This document shows positions 48,787 through 59,153 of a DNA stretch of 64,000 nt, one piece after another. The notes beneath the pieces were generated by a model. It worked only from the letters and a program-made list of their open reading frames with translations, made no database searches and was not told the DNA's origin. The position numbers and the translations under genes are program-made. The first letter of the stretch is position 1, and each line of letters begins with the position of its first letter. Source of the DNA: Sipunculus nudus (taxonomy: Eukaryota; Annelida; Sipuncula; Golfingiida; Sipunculidae); assembly GCA_026874595.1 (NCBI GenBank), contig CM049308.1, positions 13,102,001 to 13,166,000 on the forward strand, read 5' to 3'.

Positions 48787-50817
48787 ATGGCGGAAGCACT
48801 TACCAGGCTGTTGGTGCTTTCTCAGAGGGAAAGAGAAGTGATCCCGGGTCTCACCCAGATCACAGGTGGGCTGCAGCAGGCAGCAAGGCACGGGCCTGAC
48901 GCCCTCCAGATGATTACGGGGCTCATCACGGAGAGCATCGGTAGAGCGCAGGCGGCGGACGTGCGGACCGAGATGGAGGGTCGAGGCGCGAACAAGGGTT
49001 CGGCCTCACAGAGCCCAGCAGGCGAGGGAGCGATGCAAGGGGCATCGAACTCGCCAAGCTCTACGCTGGGTTCCCCGAGCTCGGTACCGGCCACCCCGAC
49101 AGGGGACGCCAGTTTCGAGCTATTCGATGACTCCCCGGAGAGGGGCAACGATTCATACAGGGTAGTGGTAACCCCGCAGACCCCGGGAGTGGTCACCCCG
49201 GAGGTCCCGGGGCCGGACAAGGCGGGGACGCCCGAACGGTCGGGGTCTCCAATCATAGACGTGGGATCGCCTGAGTGGCCGACGGTTCTCAGGACACTGT
49301 CCCCGAGCTCGATCGAGAGATCGACGCCCTCAAATCCAGTCCGCTCAGGTGATAGCGGGTCGCCCACCAAACCGGGGACCCGGGTTAATCAAGCAGCGGA
49401 CGGAACTCCGACCCGAAGCTCGCCTGTACGGACAGGGAGCACGGAGAACGGCCAGCCGGAAGGTGAGGTGGCCGACCAGGAGAAAGAGGGCTTGGCTCGG
49501 TACTGGGTCAGGGGCTTACCGGCAGCCCTCAGGCAGAACAGTAGAAAAATGAACAGGCTGGTGACGGAGTGCACGGGCACCTCCGCCTGTAAGACAAAGT
49601 TCGACAGGGGAGTAATGGTGGTCACGCTCCCCGAAACAGCAAGGGAAGCCAGGCCCGACTGGCGCCCACTGATCAAGGCGGGGCCCAAGGTAGTGGTGGA
49701 GCTTGCACGGGGCAACAAGCAAGCCAAACCAGAGGGCACCCAACAAACATCGGTGGTGGCCAGAGGAATGAGCCCGCATATCTCAACAGAGGAGATCATG
49801 GCGGAATTAAATGAACAGGGCTTAAAAGCCAAAGAGGTCGTGCGGCTCAGGCACGGAAAAAAGCCGGTGTGGAAGGTGCTCGTGCACTTTCAGCAGAGCG
49901 AGAGCGCTACGAGGGCACTCGAGCACGGGTTCAGGTACGGGAGCGAGCGTATACGCTGCGAGGCTTTCCGGAAGGCCGTAGAGCCGATCCAGTGCCTGAA
50001 CTGCTACCAGTTCGGGCACACGGCCAAAGTATGCACTAAGGCTGGCAGGTGCAGGCACTGTGGCGAGGCAGGCCACTATGCCAAAGATTGTCGAAGGGCA
50101 GCCGACAAGAGCAAGCCAAAATGTGCAAACTGCGGGGGCGACCACAGGGCGATGTACAGGGGCTGTACAGCCTTCAAAGGTGCCCGGCAGAGGCCGACAA
50201 CGGCTAAACACGGCACTGAAGGGAAGCCGACCAGCAAGAGCGCGGAAGGCAGGAAAGGCAAAGCCCACCAGACTGGCGTGACCTACGCCAAAATCACCAG
50301 AGGCTCCCGGGGACCCACGGCCTCAGAGGCTGTAAGGACCCAGAAGGCTCCCGCTCCCGAAAGGGGGCAGGTCGTGGCTAGCGGTAGCACGTCCACCAGG
50401 CTTGCCGGAGGGCGGGCCGCGGCCAAAAACCGCAATGTAACGGAAAAGGGGGTAGCTCCGGCGGAGGAGCAAGCCGTGGCTGAAAGCCAGGCTATGCTAG
50501 AGATCAACCCAGAGAAACTGATAAAGTTTCTCTGTGAAGTGATCACAGAAACGCTGAAGCTGGCGAAAGTCAATGAGCCCAGAGAACGGGCCGTAACAGT
50601 GGTGAAGAAGTCGGCTACTAGGCACCTAGGCCTAGAATTGTCGTGGACGGCGCTGTCGGACAGAGGAACGGAAAAGGACCGTGAGGAGCCGAGAGCTCGA
50701 TCGGTACCAGCCAGTAACGCATCATCCAAAAAGGATAAGGGCAGCTATAGGCAGCCCAAATCCAAAAAGGCCGGTAGCAACGGTTTTAAGAAGTCGGTGG
50801 GGGGACGTCATGGTTAA
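48787..50817 (+). CDS. Family A ORF1, Gag-like zinc-knuckle protein (A6)
   Basis: Complete 676-residue reference copy. Order: helical N-terminus (1-60), Ser/Pro/Thr-rich disordered part (70-235), basic segment with 'GLARYWVRGLPAALRQ', RRM-like region (321-400), three knuckles (C403-C416, C422-C435, C446-C460), Lys-rich tail with 'EKLIKFLCEVITETL'. The third knuckle has the unusual CX2CX3HX6C spacing also seen in B and C. Expected to package element RNA in the cytoplasm and carry it to the nucleus. Confidence 0.95.
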   Translation: MAEALTRLLVLSQREREVIPGLTQITGGLQQAARHGPDALQMITGLITESIGRAQAADVRTEMEGRGANKGSASQSPAGEGAMQGASNSPSSTLGSPSSVPATPTGDASFELFDDSPERGNDSYRVVVTPQTPGVVTPEVPGPDKAGTPERSGSPIIDVGSPEWPTVLRTLSPSSIERSTPSNPVRSGDSGSPTKPGTRVNQAADGTPTRSSPVRTGSTENGQPEGEVADQEKEGLARYWVRGLPAALRQNSRKMNRLVTECTGTSACKTKFDRGVMVVTLPETAREARPDWRPLIKAGPKVVVELARGNKQAKPEGTQQTSVVARGMSPHISTEEIMAELNEQGLKAKEVVRLRHGKKPVWKVLVHFQQSESATRALEHGFRYGSERIRCEAFRKAVEPIQCLNCYQFGHTAKVCTKAGRCRHCGEAGHYAKDCRRAADKSKPKCANCGGDHRAMYRGCTAFKGARQRPTTAKHGTEGKPTSKSAEGRKGKAHQTGVTYAKITRGSRGPTASEAVRTQKAPAPERGQVVASGSTSTRLAGGRAAAKNRNVTEKGVAPAEEQAVAESQAMLEINPEKLIKFLCEVITETLKLAKVNEPRERAVTVVKKSATRHLGLELSWTALSDRGTEKDREEPRARSVPASNASSKKDKGSYRQPKSKKAGSNGFKKSVGGRHG

Positions 50818-53599
50818 GCTCAAACTATGCCACGCAAACGTGAATGGCCTGTATGGAAGGAGGTTAGAGATACTCAACTATATCCACAGGCATTCCGTAG
50901 ATATCATGGCTATCAGCGAGTCTAAGCTGACCAGAAACGTTTCCTTCACCGGCTATAACCTGCTACACAGGGGACGGCCAGACGGTAATATGGGAGGCGG
51001 AGTGGCTCTCTTGATCAAAGAGAACCTAGTATACCGCCAAACAAACTGGCTAGGAAGGATGGACATAGAAGCTCTAACGGTTAGAGTTGAACCTGTCCAC
51101 AGCGGCGACCCGGCAATCGATGTAATAGTATATTACAACCCGCCACAGTCACGGCCCAGGGCACAACTCTTTGACAAGATTAAGAGGAACAGCAGCCACT
51201 ACGTGGTGTTAGGGGACCTAAATGCCCCACACACCTCGTATGGCAGCAGATCCTCTAATCTGAACGGGAAAGCACTGATGGATTGCATAGATCGGTACGG
51301 TATGGTGATAATGAACGATGGGAGCCCGACCAGGGTGAACCCCACGACCGGTGGAACGAACATACTCGATCTGGCAATCGTATCGCCCGAGGTAGGACTG
51401 GTCAGTAAATTTCATGTAGGGGAAGATATAGGCAGCGATCACATGCCAATTCATTTAGAGCTCGATTGGAGAGCGAACAGAAAGCCACCCAAAATGGTGA
51501 GGCCTTGGAGAAAGGCAAACTGGAGGCTCTTTAAAAATGAATTGGCAGACAGGCTCCGAGGTATCGCTGAACCATCGACCCCAGAAGGAATCGACACCCT
51601 AGTCGACAAACTGACCTCTGAAATGCGAGATTGCCTGGACCGAGCGTGTCCGATGGTGGAAAGGAAAAACCGTAACTGGTGGTCATTCACCCCAACGATT
51701 AAAGCACTTGTAAGGGAAAGAAGGAGGATCAGAAGGCTTCAGATCCAACTCCGAACAGAGGAGTTAAAATCCCAATACAATGCTATTAGTCGGGAGGTGA
51801 AAAATGCAATAAAAGCCCAGAAAAAGGCGGAATGGTACAAGTTCACGAGCGGTATGGACCACAGAATATCAGTGGGCGAATTTTGGCGACAGGTCCGCCA
51901 ATACACGGGCTCGATGAACAAACCATCGGTCGGAACTACAGACCTCACAGGCCCGATGGGAACGGTGGCTAGTACGGAAAAGGACAAGGCAAATTTGTTC
52001 GCGGAGACGCTCCGGAACATACACAAGGTCCCGACGGGACCCCAGTTCGACGACCAAACACAGGAGGAGGTTGATCGGCACGTAAGACAAGGTGCAAACG
52101 AGTTATACTCGCCTCTGGCAAGGGTAGAGAGCTGCTACGCTCAGACAGCAGAGGACGAGCCGCTACTGAGAGCGATCTCAAAAGCGGAAGTCAGCAGGAA
52201 GCTGAAAAAACTCAAAAGCAGAAAAGCCCCGGGGGAGGACGGCCTCACCAGGGAAGTGCTGATTAACCTACCGGAGGAAGGGCTGGAAGCGCTCACATCT
52301 GTGTTCAACGCGTGTCTGAAACTGGGGTACTTCCCAAGGGCATGGAAAAGAGCGAACGTGATCATGATCCCGAAGCCGGGAAAGGATCACTCGCTGCCGA
52401 AAAGCTACCGACCCATCAGCCTACTGCCAATTCTGGGCAAAGTGCTGGAACGAATACTGGCTGGCAGGATCAGTGGTCACTTGGAGGAAGCAAAATTCTT
52501 TAACCCGAATCAGAGCGGGTTCCGTAAGGGCAGGTCGACAAATGACCAACTGTTCAGGTTGACTCAGTCGGTGGGACAATGCCTGCAGCGATCTAATGAT
52601 ACTATAGGTGTATTCCTAGACGTCGAGAAAGCCTTCGACGCAGTATGGCGGGATGGTCTAAGGTATAAGATCGCAACGCAGGCAAAACTACCGACTCGCA
52701 TTGTGAGGCTCCTCTCGTCCTTCCTAAGTGACAGGAAGCTATGGGTCAGAGTAGGTGACGCTAAGTCGCATGAGATCGAACCCGCCGCAGGCACACCGCA
52801 GGGCTCAGCTCTCAGCCCGCTGCTCTATGTCATATTCGTCAACGACATGCCTAGCCTGTCCGAGAAAGGAGGGGTCCGCACGGGGGCGACGAGCCAATTT
52901 GCGGACGACACTGCGCTATGGACACATAGCAAGAGGGCAGTACCCAGGTTACAGGCCGGTCTAGACGAGGTGACAAAGTGGTGCGCCAAATGGCGAGTAA
53001 GAGTCAATGCGACAAAAACGCAGGCTTGCAAATTCGGTAGGCACCTGAAAGGCAGTAAGGCCGGCAAAGCGCCAGAACTGAAATTGGCCGGGGAACCAAT
53101 TCAATTCACAGACCAGATAAAATTTCTGGGTCTGACGGTTGATAAGAGACTCACATGGGCGGCTCATATAGAGGATATCGAACAGAGGGTCAAAGCGAGA
53201 CTCAACTGCTTAAGAGTGCTAAAAGCAGGATCAGGAGGCATGTCTACCCAAAGTTTGATATACCTTTATAAAGCCTGGATCAGACCGGTTATGACATACG
53301 GCTGCATAGCCCTGATCACCGCCAAAGAGCACCACATTAAAAAACTTCAACGGCTTCAAAACAGAGCCTTAAGGACGGCCTTGAGACTCCCGCCCCGCAC
53401 GCGGATATCTGTGCTTCACGAGAAGGCAGATATAGAGTATGTGAGCGACCACATACTAAGGTTGAGCAAAGGCTATGTCGAAAAGGTGAAGCAAGAGAAG
53501 TTTTATAAAGACCTCAAAATGTGGCTCGACTGGCAAAAGATCAGTGGCAGACGGAAACCCAGTATTATCACCCCACTAGAGAAAGTGGGGGAAGGGTAG
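50810..53599 (+). CDS. Family A ORF2, endonuclease/reverse transcriptase (A6)
   Basis: Intact 929-residue frame from the ATG at 50810, in the sequence ATGGTTAA where ORF1 stops. Because A inserts at sites without an obvious common sequence (the duplications share nothing clear), its endonuclease seems to have low specificity, in contrast to the B/N/C array. Same protein as the other long copies. Confidence 0.95.
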   Translation: MVKLKLCHANVNGLYGRRLEILNYIHRHSVDIMAISESKLTRNVSFTGYNLLHRGRPDGNMGGGVALLIKENLVYRQTNWLGRMDIEALTVRVEPVHSGDPAIDVIVYYNPPQSRPRAQLFDKIKRNSSHYVVLGDLNAPHTSYGSRSSNLNGKALMDCIDRYGMVIMNDGSPTRVNPTTGGTNILDLAIVSPEVGLVSKFHVGEDIGSDHMPIHLELDWRANRKPPKMVRPWRKANWRLFKNELADRLRGIAEPSTPEGIDTLVDKLTSEMRDCLDRACPMVERKNRNWWSFTPTIKALVRERRRIRRLQIQLRTEELKSQYNAISREVKNAIKAQKKAEWYKFTSGMDHRISVGEFWRQVRQYTGSMNKPSVGTTDLTGPMGTVASTEKDKANLFAETLRNIHKVPTGPQFDDQTQEEVDRHVRQGANELYSPLARVESCYAQTAEDEPLLRAISKAEVSRKLKKLKSRKAPGEDGLTREVLINLPEEGLEALTSVFNACLKLGYFPRAWKRANVIMIPKPGKDHSLPKSYRPISLLPILGKVLERILAGRISGHLEEAKFFNPNQSGFRKGRSTNDQLFRLTQSVGQCLQRSNDTIGVFLDVEKAFDAVWRDGLRYKIATQAKLPTRIVRLLSSFLSDRKLWVRVGDAKSHEIEPAAGTPQGSALSPLLYVIFVNDMPSLSEKGGVRTGATSQFADDTALWTHSKRAVPRLQAGLDEVTKWCAKWRVRVNATKTQACKFGRHLKGSKAGKAPELKLAGEPIQFTDQIKFLGLTVDKRLTWAAHIEDIEQRVKARLNCLRVLKAGSGGMSTQSLIYLYKAWIRPVMTYGCIALITAKEHHIKKLQRLQNRALRTALRLPPRTRISVLHEKADIEYVSDHILRLSKGYVEKVKQEKFYKDLKMWLDWQKISGRRKPSIITPLEKVGEG

Positions 53600-55397
53600 A
53601 AAGGCTCCGGGGCACCGCAGCGCCCGCCTGCAAAAGACAAACACGGGCCGTCCATCGGATGAGGACGTTAAATGGCGGTCCCGTGTCCAGAAGGGGACGG
53701 GCACGTAAAAGACCCCATACTGTTTTTCGATAGAAGAGTAGGCCAGCCTGTTGCCGGCAGTATGGAACCTGGCCCTGTAGAGCCAGCCGTTTGGTGGAAA
53801 AAGTTACGGGGATCCCGAAAGGATCAGGGACAAGGCTCCAAGACGTCAAAATAACCGGGGGTCCGGTCAGGACCAGCAGGGACAAGGCTCAAGACATGAT
53901 GGCAAAAGCACCAGAGAAGGCTCCCGAGAAGGCTCCCGAGAAGGCTCCGATCGAACGAGAGCTGTACCTGGTCGAAAGGGACAAGGCTCATGACGGGACT
54001 GCGAATAGTCCAGGGGCAGGCCGGTAGCGCTCGGACATTACTGGCAGGTTGCGAGGCTCAGGCTCCCGGAACACCTGGGGGATTCCTCGGTGGTTGACGG
54101 TTGGCGAGGGCGGGCCGGACCTAGCTGGCTAGCTGGCGTGTCAGTTCTGGCGACCTCAGTGCAGAATGAGGGGGACCCGAAGAGGCAAAACTGCGGCGTA
54201 GAAACCCTAGTTATTGCCTGAGCGGTGTAACGGTTATGGATGGGAGTGCAGGTATTGTGTTCCTCTGCAGCTAGGATCCGATGATTAATTGATGGTCGGG
54301 GTGTTTTTTCTATTTTCCTATGCCTAATAGTTTTAAGGATATTTATTTATTTTCGTCAAAATTTCGTAGGGTTTTAGTATGGATAGAGTTTTTTGGGTTC
54401 CGTAAATTTCGAGTTTCTATTATTATTTCAAGTATGTTTGTTTCGTTCCTAAACTTTGTACGGGCCGTAGTTTTGATGAACAGTTTGTATGAAAGGATGG
54501 GGCGTATTCGAGGGTCGTGGGTCAATTAATGTAGGTCGCGGCCCCGGCCTAGTGCCATGGCTTGACCTGTTGGTTGATTGTTGTGTTTAGTAGTATGTAA
54601 AACAGGGGATGCCAGCTGCAGCGGGGTAAGTTGTGTACCCGCCGCAGCTAGGATCCGATGTTTGATTGATGGTCTGGGTGTTTTTTTCTAATTTTCTGGG
54701 CCTGATATTTCTTATAATTTTTATTATTTTTCGACGTAATTTCGTGAAACTCGGGAATGGATAAAGTTTAGTGTGTCCTGTTAATTTGGAGTTTCTATTA
54801 CTATTTTAAGTGCGTAAATTTTGTTCCTGAAATTTGTACGGGCCGATGTTCAGTAACTAATTTGTGTGGAGGGATGGGATGCCTTAGGGGTCAATTAATG
54901 TAGGTTGCGGCCCCTGCCTAGTGCCTTGGCCTGACCTGTTAATTGATGCTTAATGCGTGTTGTATACCAAACAGGGGATGCCAGCTGCAGCGGGATAAGT
55001 ATTGTTCCCGCCGCAGCTAGGATCCGATGCTTAGTTGATGGTCGGGCCGGTTTTTACTGATTTTGGCATTAATTTTTTTCCAAAATTTCTATTTTTATTT
55101 GCCGAAACTTCTTAATGTTTAAGTCTAGGGCGGGTTCTGTGGGTTTTGAGGAAATTGGGGTTGTATTTTATTTTCCAGTTTGTTAATTTGGTTGCTAAAG
55201 TTGGTACGGGGCGTTGTTTCGCTTATAAATTTTGGAGGGCCGGGGAGTGATTTTTCTTTAGTTTTGAACCTTATGTAAACTCGTTAATATTTGGTTTTTA
55301 ATTTAGAAATTTGGGGGAGTGGAAGATTTTAGAAAGTTCTTTTGGTTTTCGCTATAATTTTGGGCTTTGGGGAATAATAGGTTGGTTAATTTTGGGG

Positions 55398-55410
55398 GTG
55401 AAATGGATAC
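55398..55410 (-). other. Junction box, B3 3' end / N3 5' end
   Basis: Sense CTAAGGCCC, GTATCCATTTCAC, N start. Also the outer 3' flank of the B4+B3 block, matching the 12-bp flank at the 5' side of B4. Confidence 0.75.
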
Positions 55411-57295
55411 GGGCCTTAGTTGTGCTTAATTGATTGTGGAGACCTTGTATGCAAATTAGGGGATGCCAGCTGCAGGGGTCTAATTTACCTCTGCAGATTC
55501 GATCCCCCTGTTGCTCGAAGGTCGGGGTGTGTTGAATGGAGGTCAGGTCGGTTTACAGGTGCGGGGTCGCGACCCATATTGCTGACCTCTTGTTTTTGTG
55601 AGTGTTGGGTTCTGTGTTGTGTGTATCCGTTGAGAAGGCTTGTTGGTGTAGTTTTTTGGATGTTTAATATATAGTTTATTTGTTTTATTAATTATTTACT
55701 ATGTTATTGTTGATTTTGTCCTTCTAGAATGTAATCTAGAGGGGACTTTATTTTTATATTGTTTTTTGGTTGTGTGTAATCGTGTTGATATTTAAGTAGT
55801 TTTATTGTGTCCAGTTCTTTTATTCTTTCATAGGAGTTTGTTGCTTGTTCTTTTAAATATTCAGTGATTTTGGGGGTGTTTGTTTTTTCTCTTAATTCGT
55901 CTGTTTTTCTTAGTTTGTGTGTTCTGAGAATGGCTCTCAGTGCTTTATTTTGTGTGATTTCTAGTTTATTTAACATTGTTTTTCCTGCGCCTAGGAACGC
56001 AATGGACCCATATGTGCCTATAGGGCGGATCCATTGTTTGTACAGGTAGCTTGCCGTTTCTATTTTCGGTCCGTCATGTTTGTAGCACAGAGCTTTTAGA
56101 ATATTTACTCTGTTCCACATTCTTTGGATTATATTTTCGATGTGTGGTTTCCAGGTGGCTCTTGAGTCGAATGTTACACCTAGAAATTTTGCCTCTTTGT
56201 GTTCTTTGAGGTCCTCTCCTAATAATTCTAGGGGCTCGAAATATTTGGGTTTTTTAGCTTTTGTGAATAAAACAGTTTGTGTTTTTGAGGGGTTTAAGCG
56301 GACTCTCCAGTCGTCGCACCAATCTTCTATTCTTTGTAATTGGGCCTGTACTTTATTTCTGGAGTATTTTGGGTTCGTGTCGGTCGACCAGATGGCGATG
56401 TCGTCAGCGTATTGTGATACGCATAGTTGTTGTCCTGATTTGGGGATGTCATTTACATACATTATGTATAGTAGAGGGCTGAGAACAGAGCCCTGGGGGG
56501 TCCCTGCTTTAAGGGTTATTTCCTGTGATAGGGTCCCTTTAACTTTTACTCTAAGTGTCCTGTTGTGTAAAAAGGATGAAATTAGTCTGATTATTTTATT
56601 TGGTAGATGGGATTTCATTATTTTGTATCTGATTCCGTCGGACCATACGGAGTCAAAAGCCTTTTCCACATCGAGGAATGTGGCCAGGGTATATTGACTC
56701 CGTTTAAAACCTGTGGTTATTGATTGGCTAAGTCGGAGGATGTGGTCGGTGGTGGATCTGCCCGCTCTGAACCCGGACTGATCTTGGTTAAAATATGGGC
56801 CCCCCAATTCGGGAGGTCGGTTGTCCAAAAACGTGGTTATTCTATTTTTTAGGATTTTTTCAAATAATTTTCCTATGCAGGGGAGTAAGCTGATAGGTCT
56901 GAAATTTGTTGGTTTGTCTTGTGTTTTGCCGGGTTTTGGAATCATTGTGACTACGGCTTTTTTCCAATCGTCTGGGAAGTATCCCCAGTTAATGCAAAGT
57001 GTGTATAGTTTCGCTATTCTTTCTAAACAGGTGTCGGGGAGTTTTTTTAATATTACGTAGTTAATGTTGTCTTCGCCTGGGGCTGATTTTCCCTTGGCTG
57101 TTTTAAGTGCGCGTTTTATTTCAATTAGCGCAACGGGCCTGACTGCGGGATCATTATCATCTGTTTCATTTATTTGTGTTTGTAATGGTTTGAATAAAGT
57201 CGGGTTGTTTTCTATAGTTTCAGTTACTGTATCATAGAGTTCCTCATTAAAATCTTCATCTTCTGGTGTTGTGTGTATTTTTTCCAGTGTGTTCG
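55411..57295 (-). mobile_element. Family B retrotransposon, copy B3 (5'-truncated)
   Basis: About 1.9 kb: the 3' UTR (55411-55703) and the C-terminal part of ORF2. Truncated at CGAACACACTGG on the sense strand. Before C inserted, its 5' end was joined to the 3' end of B4 by GTAT, so the short target duplication is GTAT or GTATC. Very close to B2 in sequence. Confidence 0.88.
55704..57293 (-). pseudogene. Family B ORF2 fragment (B3)
   Basis: About 529 codons from 'NTLEKIHTTPEDEDF' (residue 356 of the B2 numbering) to the stop. Endonuclease missing; the complete polymerase core with 'FLDVEKAFD' and 'YADD' is present and open. No start codon of its own in the right place, so presumed dead. Confidence 0.88.
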
Positions 57296-57299
57296 ATAC

Positions 57300-59140
57300 T
57301 AGACTAGACTAGATCTTGTAATTATAGTCATCAGACATCTCAGTTGAGATAAGCTGAGCTTGATCGCCCTGGATGTCTCTTTAGACTAGAAATTCTTAAT
57401 CCCTTTAAATAAAGGTTTCAAGTTTTCCAAGATCGAAATAAAGTTGAAAATTTTGAGATCGAAAATTTTAAGATCGAAAAATCGTTCCGTTCGCAGTGCT
57501 TCAGACGAAAATGCCACATGTCTGTATTAGTTGACCAGGGGGGATCCCAGCTGCAGCGGTGGGAAGTCTGTTTTCTATGGATGTACAAAAGGGGGGGATC
57601 CTAGCTGCACTGGAATGAGATTTCACTTTTCTTCGTTATTGATTTTTAAAGTTCGTTTGTTCCTGGTCAGCCAACCGTGAGACACTTCAATATCGTTTTA
57701 CAATCTTGCTCGGAGCTTTGTTTGCGCTTTGTTTATACTTCTGGAGTCGTGAGAACTTTCATTGTTTTACTGTGTCAAGTTTCCTGAAGGCCGGACTCAG
57801 TCTTTTCTTCAACACTTGTTTCCGTTGTACTTGCTTCAGTTATTTGAGATTCTTCTGATGGATTTTCGGCCTCCATTTCTTCTGTTTCGTCTTCAGCTTC
57901 TGATTCTGAGGTTGCGTATGTTGCTTGCGGGATCTGTTCCACTACTTCATATATCTTTTCTTTTGTGTTATGCAGCTTTATGGGATCTCGTTCAGTCCAT
58001 GAGTCAAACCAATCTTTATATAACGGTTTTAAATCTTCCATGTGGTAATCGAGGTCGTCTGGGTGAATTGGTGTGTCCATTAGAAATTGAGCTACATAGG
58101 CAATGTTCCGTGCTTGTGTTTGTCGTAGGTCTTCATCGTAATCATTATACAGTACTGCTGCAGCCACCATGTATATGAGTTGAGTTCCAGTGAAGTGTAA
58201 AGTCTGTACTTGTGCGTCTGCAGTCGTCTTCGGTGTTTCCGCTGCTTTTGATGGTTCCGTCTGTATTATCGGTGTCTGGCTCGTTTCTTGAGGTTCCGTG
58301 AGTTGTGATATTGCTTGGCAAGGAGGTGATGTCTTTTGTTGTGCTAGTTGACGATATTTTTTGTAGAAAGGACACCCTCTGTAGGAAGTGGCGTGGTCCC
58401 CTTGGCAGTTTGCGCATGTTTTCTGTGTTTTGGTACATTGATTTGTTCGGTGTTCAGGTGCTCCACATCGGTAGCACCTAGGCTTGTTTTGACATTCTCG
58501 GCTGTGGTGTCCCCATCCTGAGCAGCGGCCACAGAATGGATGAGTAATGGTCAGGTATTCTTCGGTTTTGAATAACTTGTAACCGGCTTTTAGTCCATGT
58601 TGCAATGCGGAATCAGCATCTTCTCTGCTTGTCATGAGGACCTTGACTTTGTGAATGGGCGATTTTGTAGCTGAGCTGTATAGGCGTATCACATCCTTGA
58701 TTGAGTAGGTTTCTTCTAGTAGTGACTTTAAATCTTGGGTGTCTGTAGATGGGGGAACGCCTTTCATCACCACAGGAAATTCTGTAAGTTTGGATGGTTT
58801 TGCTTTCTCTCCTGATTTCTTACGTCTGTGTTTGACCGTTGTAATCCCAGTGACGGTTTTGAATTTTTCATAACTTTTCCACTCCGCCAGGTTCTTTAGG
58901 CGAGATCCGTCTATTGCCTTGGTGGGGTGTATATATAGGCTGTCTCTTGTTTTGGTAGCTGTGTCCAGAGTTATATCTGGAAAGGCCGCTTTTAAACTCC
59001 TATACAGTTGTACCGGGTCATTGAGAATATCTGGTGGGATACCCGAGACCAGGTAACCGTCCTCAGGCGAGGTCATGATAATAGTTGTGCGAGCGCGCTG
59101 TCGACACGTCTTGTCTAAACGAACACTAATACACGACTGA
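57300..59140 (-). mobile_element. Family C element, Gag-only non-LTR retrotransposon
   Basis: About 1.84 kb on the minus strand in the B4/B3 junction, flanked by AGTGTGTTCGATAC (about 57286-57299 and 59140-59153). Sense: 64-base leader, one ORF, a 3' UTR with two copies of the GGGGATCC-AGCTGCA half-hairpin (about 57539 and 57593), the block TAGTCTAAAGAGACA (57374-57388), a stem-loop (ATCTCA/TGAGAT) and a tail of TAGTC units. The last three features repeat the 3'-end plan of family N. It has no reverse transcriptase and must be mobilised by another element. Confidence 0.88.
57775..59076 (-). CDS. Family C ORF1, Gag-like zinc-knuckle protein
   Basis: 433 residues, complete, start 'MTSPEDGYLV' 64 bases from the element end. 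Residues 95-180 an RRM-like segment ('PVVMKGVPPSTDTQDL', 'HKVKVLMTSREDADSAL') equivalent to that before the knuckles of A and B. Knuckles at about 182-195 ('CGRCSGWGHHSREC'), 201-214 and 221-235 (CX2CX3HX6C). The last 100 residues are strongly acidic with many Glu/Thr/Ser. The A and B low-complexity N-terminal part is missing. Resembles in plan the Gag of HeT-A, a Drosophila telomere element that also lacks reverse transcriptase; I claim analogy, not orthology. Confidence 0.88.
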   Translation of the reverse strand: MTSPEDGYLVSGIPPDILNDPVQLYRSLKAAFPDITLDTATKTRDSLYIHPTKAIDGSRLKNLAEWKSYEKFKTVTGITTVKHRRKKSGEKAKPSKLTEFPVVMKGVPPSTDTQDLKSLLEETYSIKDVIRLYSSATKSPIHKVKVLMTSREDADSALQHGLKAGYKLFKTEEYLTITHPFCGRCSGWGHHSRECQNKPRCYRCGAPEHRTNQCTKTQKTCANCQGDHATSYRGCPFYKKYRQLAQQKTSPPCQAISQLTEPQETSQTPIIQTEPSKAAETPKTTADAQVQTLHFTGTQLIYMVAAAVLYNDYDEDLRQTQARNIAYVAQFLMDTPIHPDDLDYHMEDLKPLYKDWFDSWTERDPIKLHNTKEKIYEVVEQIPQATYATSESEAEDETEEMEAENPSEESQITEASTTETSVEEKTESGLQET

Positions 59141-59148
59141 GTGTGTTC

Positions 59149-59153
59149 GATAC
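59149..59153 (-). other. Junction box core GTATC, B4 3' end / C 5' flank
   Basis: Sense CTAAGGCCC then GTATCGAACACACT, the C target duplication. At the other end the C tail is followed by the same GTATCGAACACACT (57286-57299). Confidence 0.75.

Larger units (their letters stand above)
47947..54241 (+). mobile_element. Family A retrotransposon, copy A6 (reference full-length copy)
   Basis: About 6.3 kb on the plus strand, opposite to the array. It starts at CCCAGCAGCC, lacking the first ~14 bases (CATTGCATTGCGGT) of A2 and A4, and ends in two ATGG units. Flanked by GGGAGTGCAGGTATTGT at 47930-47946 and 54242-54258, up to 17 bp. Layout: leader 47947-48786, ORF1, ORF2 overlapping by eight bases, 3' UTR 53600-54241. 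It lies in the loop of the first CAGCTGCAG hairpin of N3. Confidence 0.96.
45308..55397 (-). mobile_element. Family N unit, copy N3 (interrupted by A6)
   Basis: About 3.78 kb without A6 and its duplication, in the two parts 45308-47946 and 54259-55397. Very close to N2. It holds the TATC tail, a poly(T) of about 32 at 46787-46818, ~250-bp repeats around 46980-47540 and hairpin repeats at 47913 (broken in its loop by A6), 54605 and 54974. No gene seen. Confidence 0.75.
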
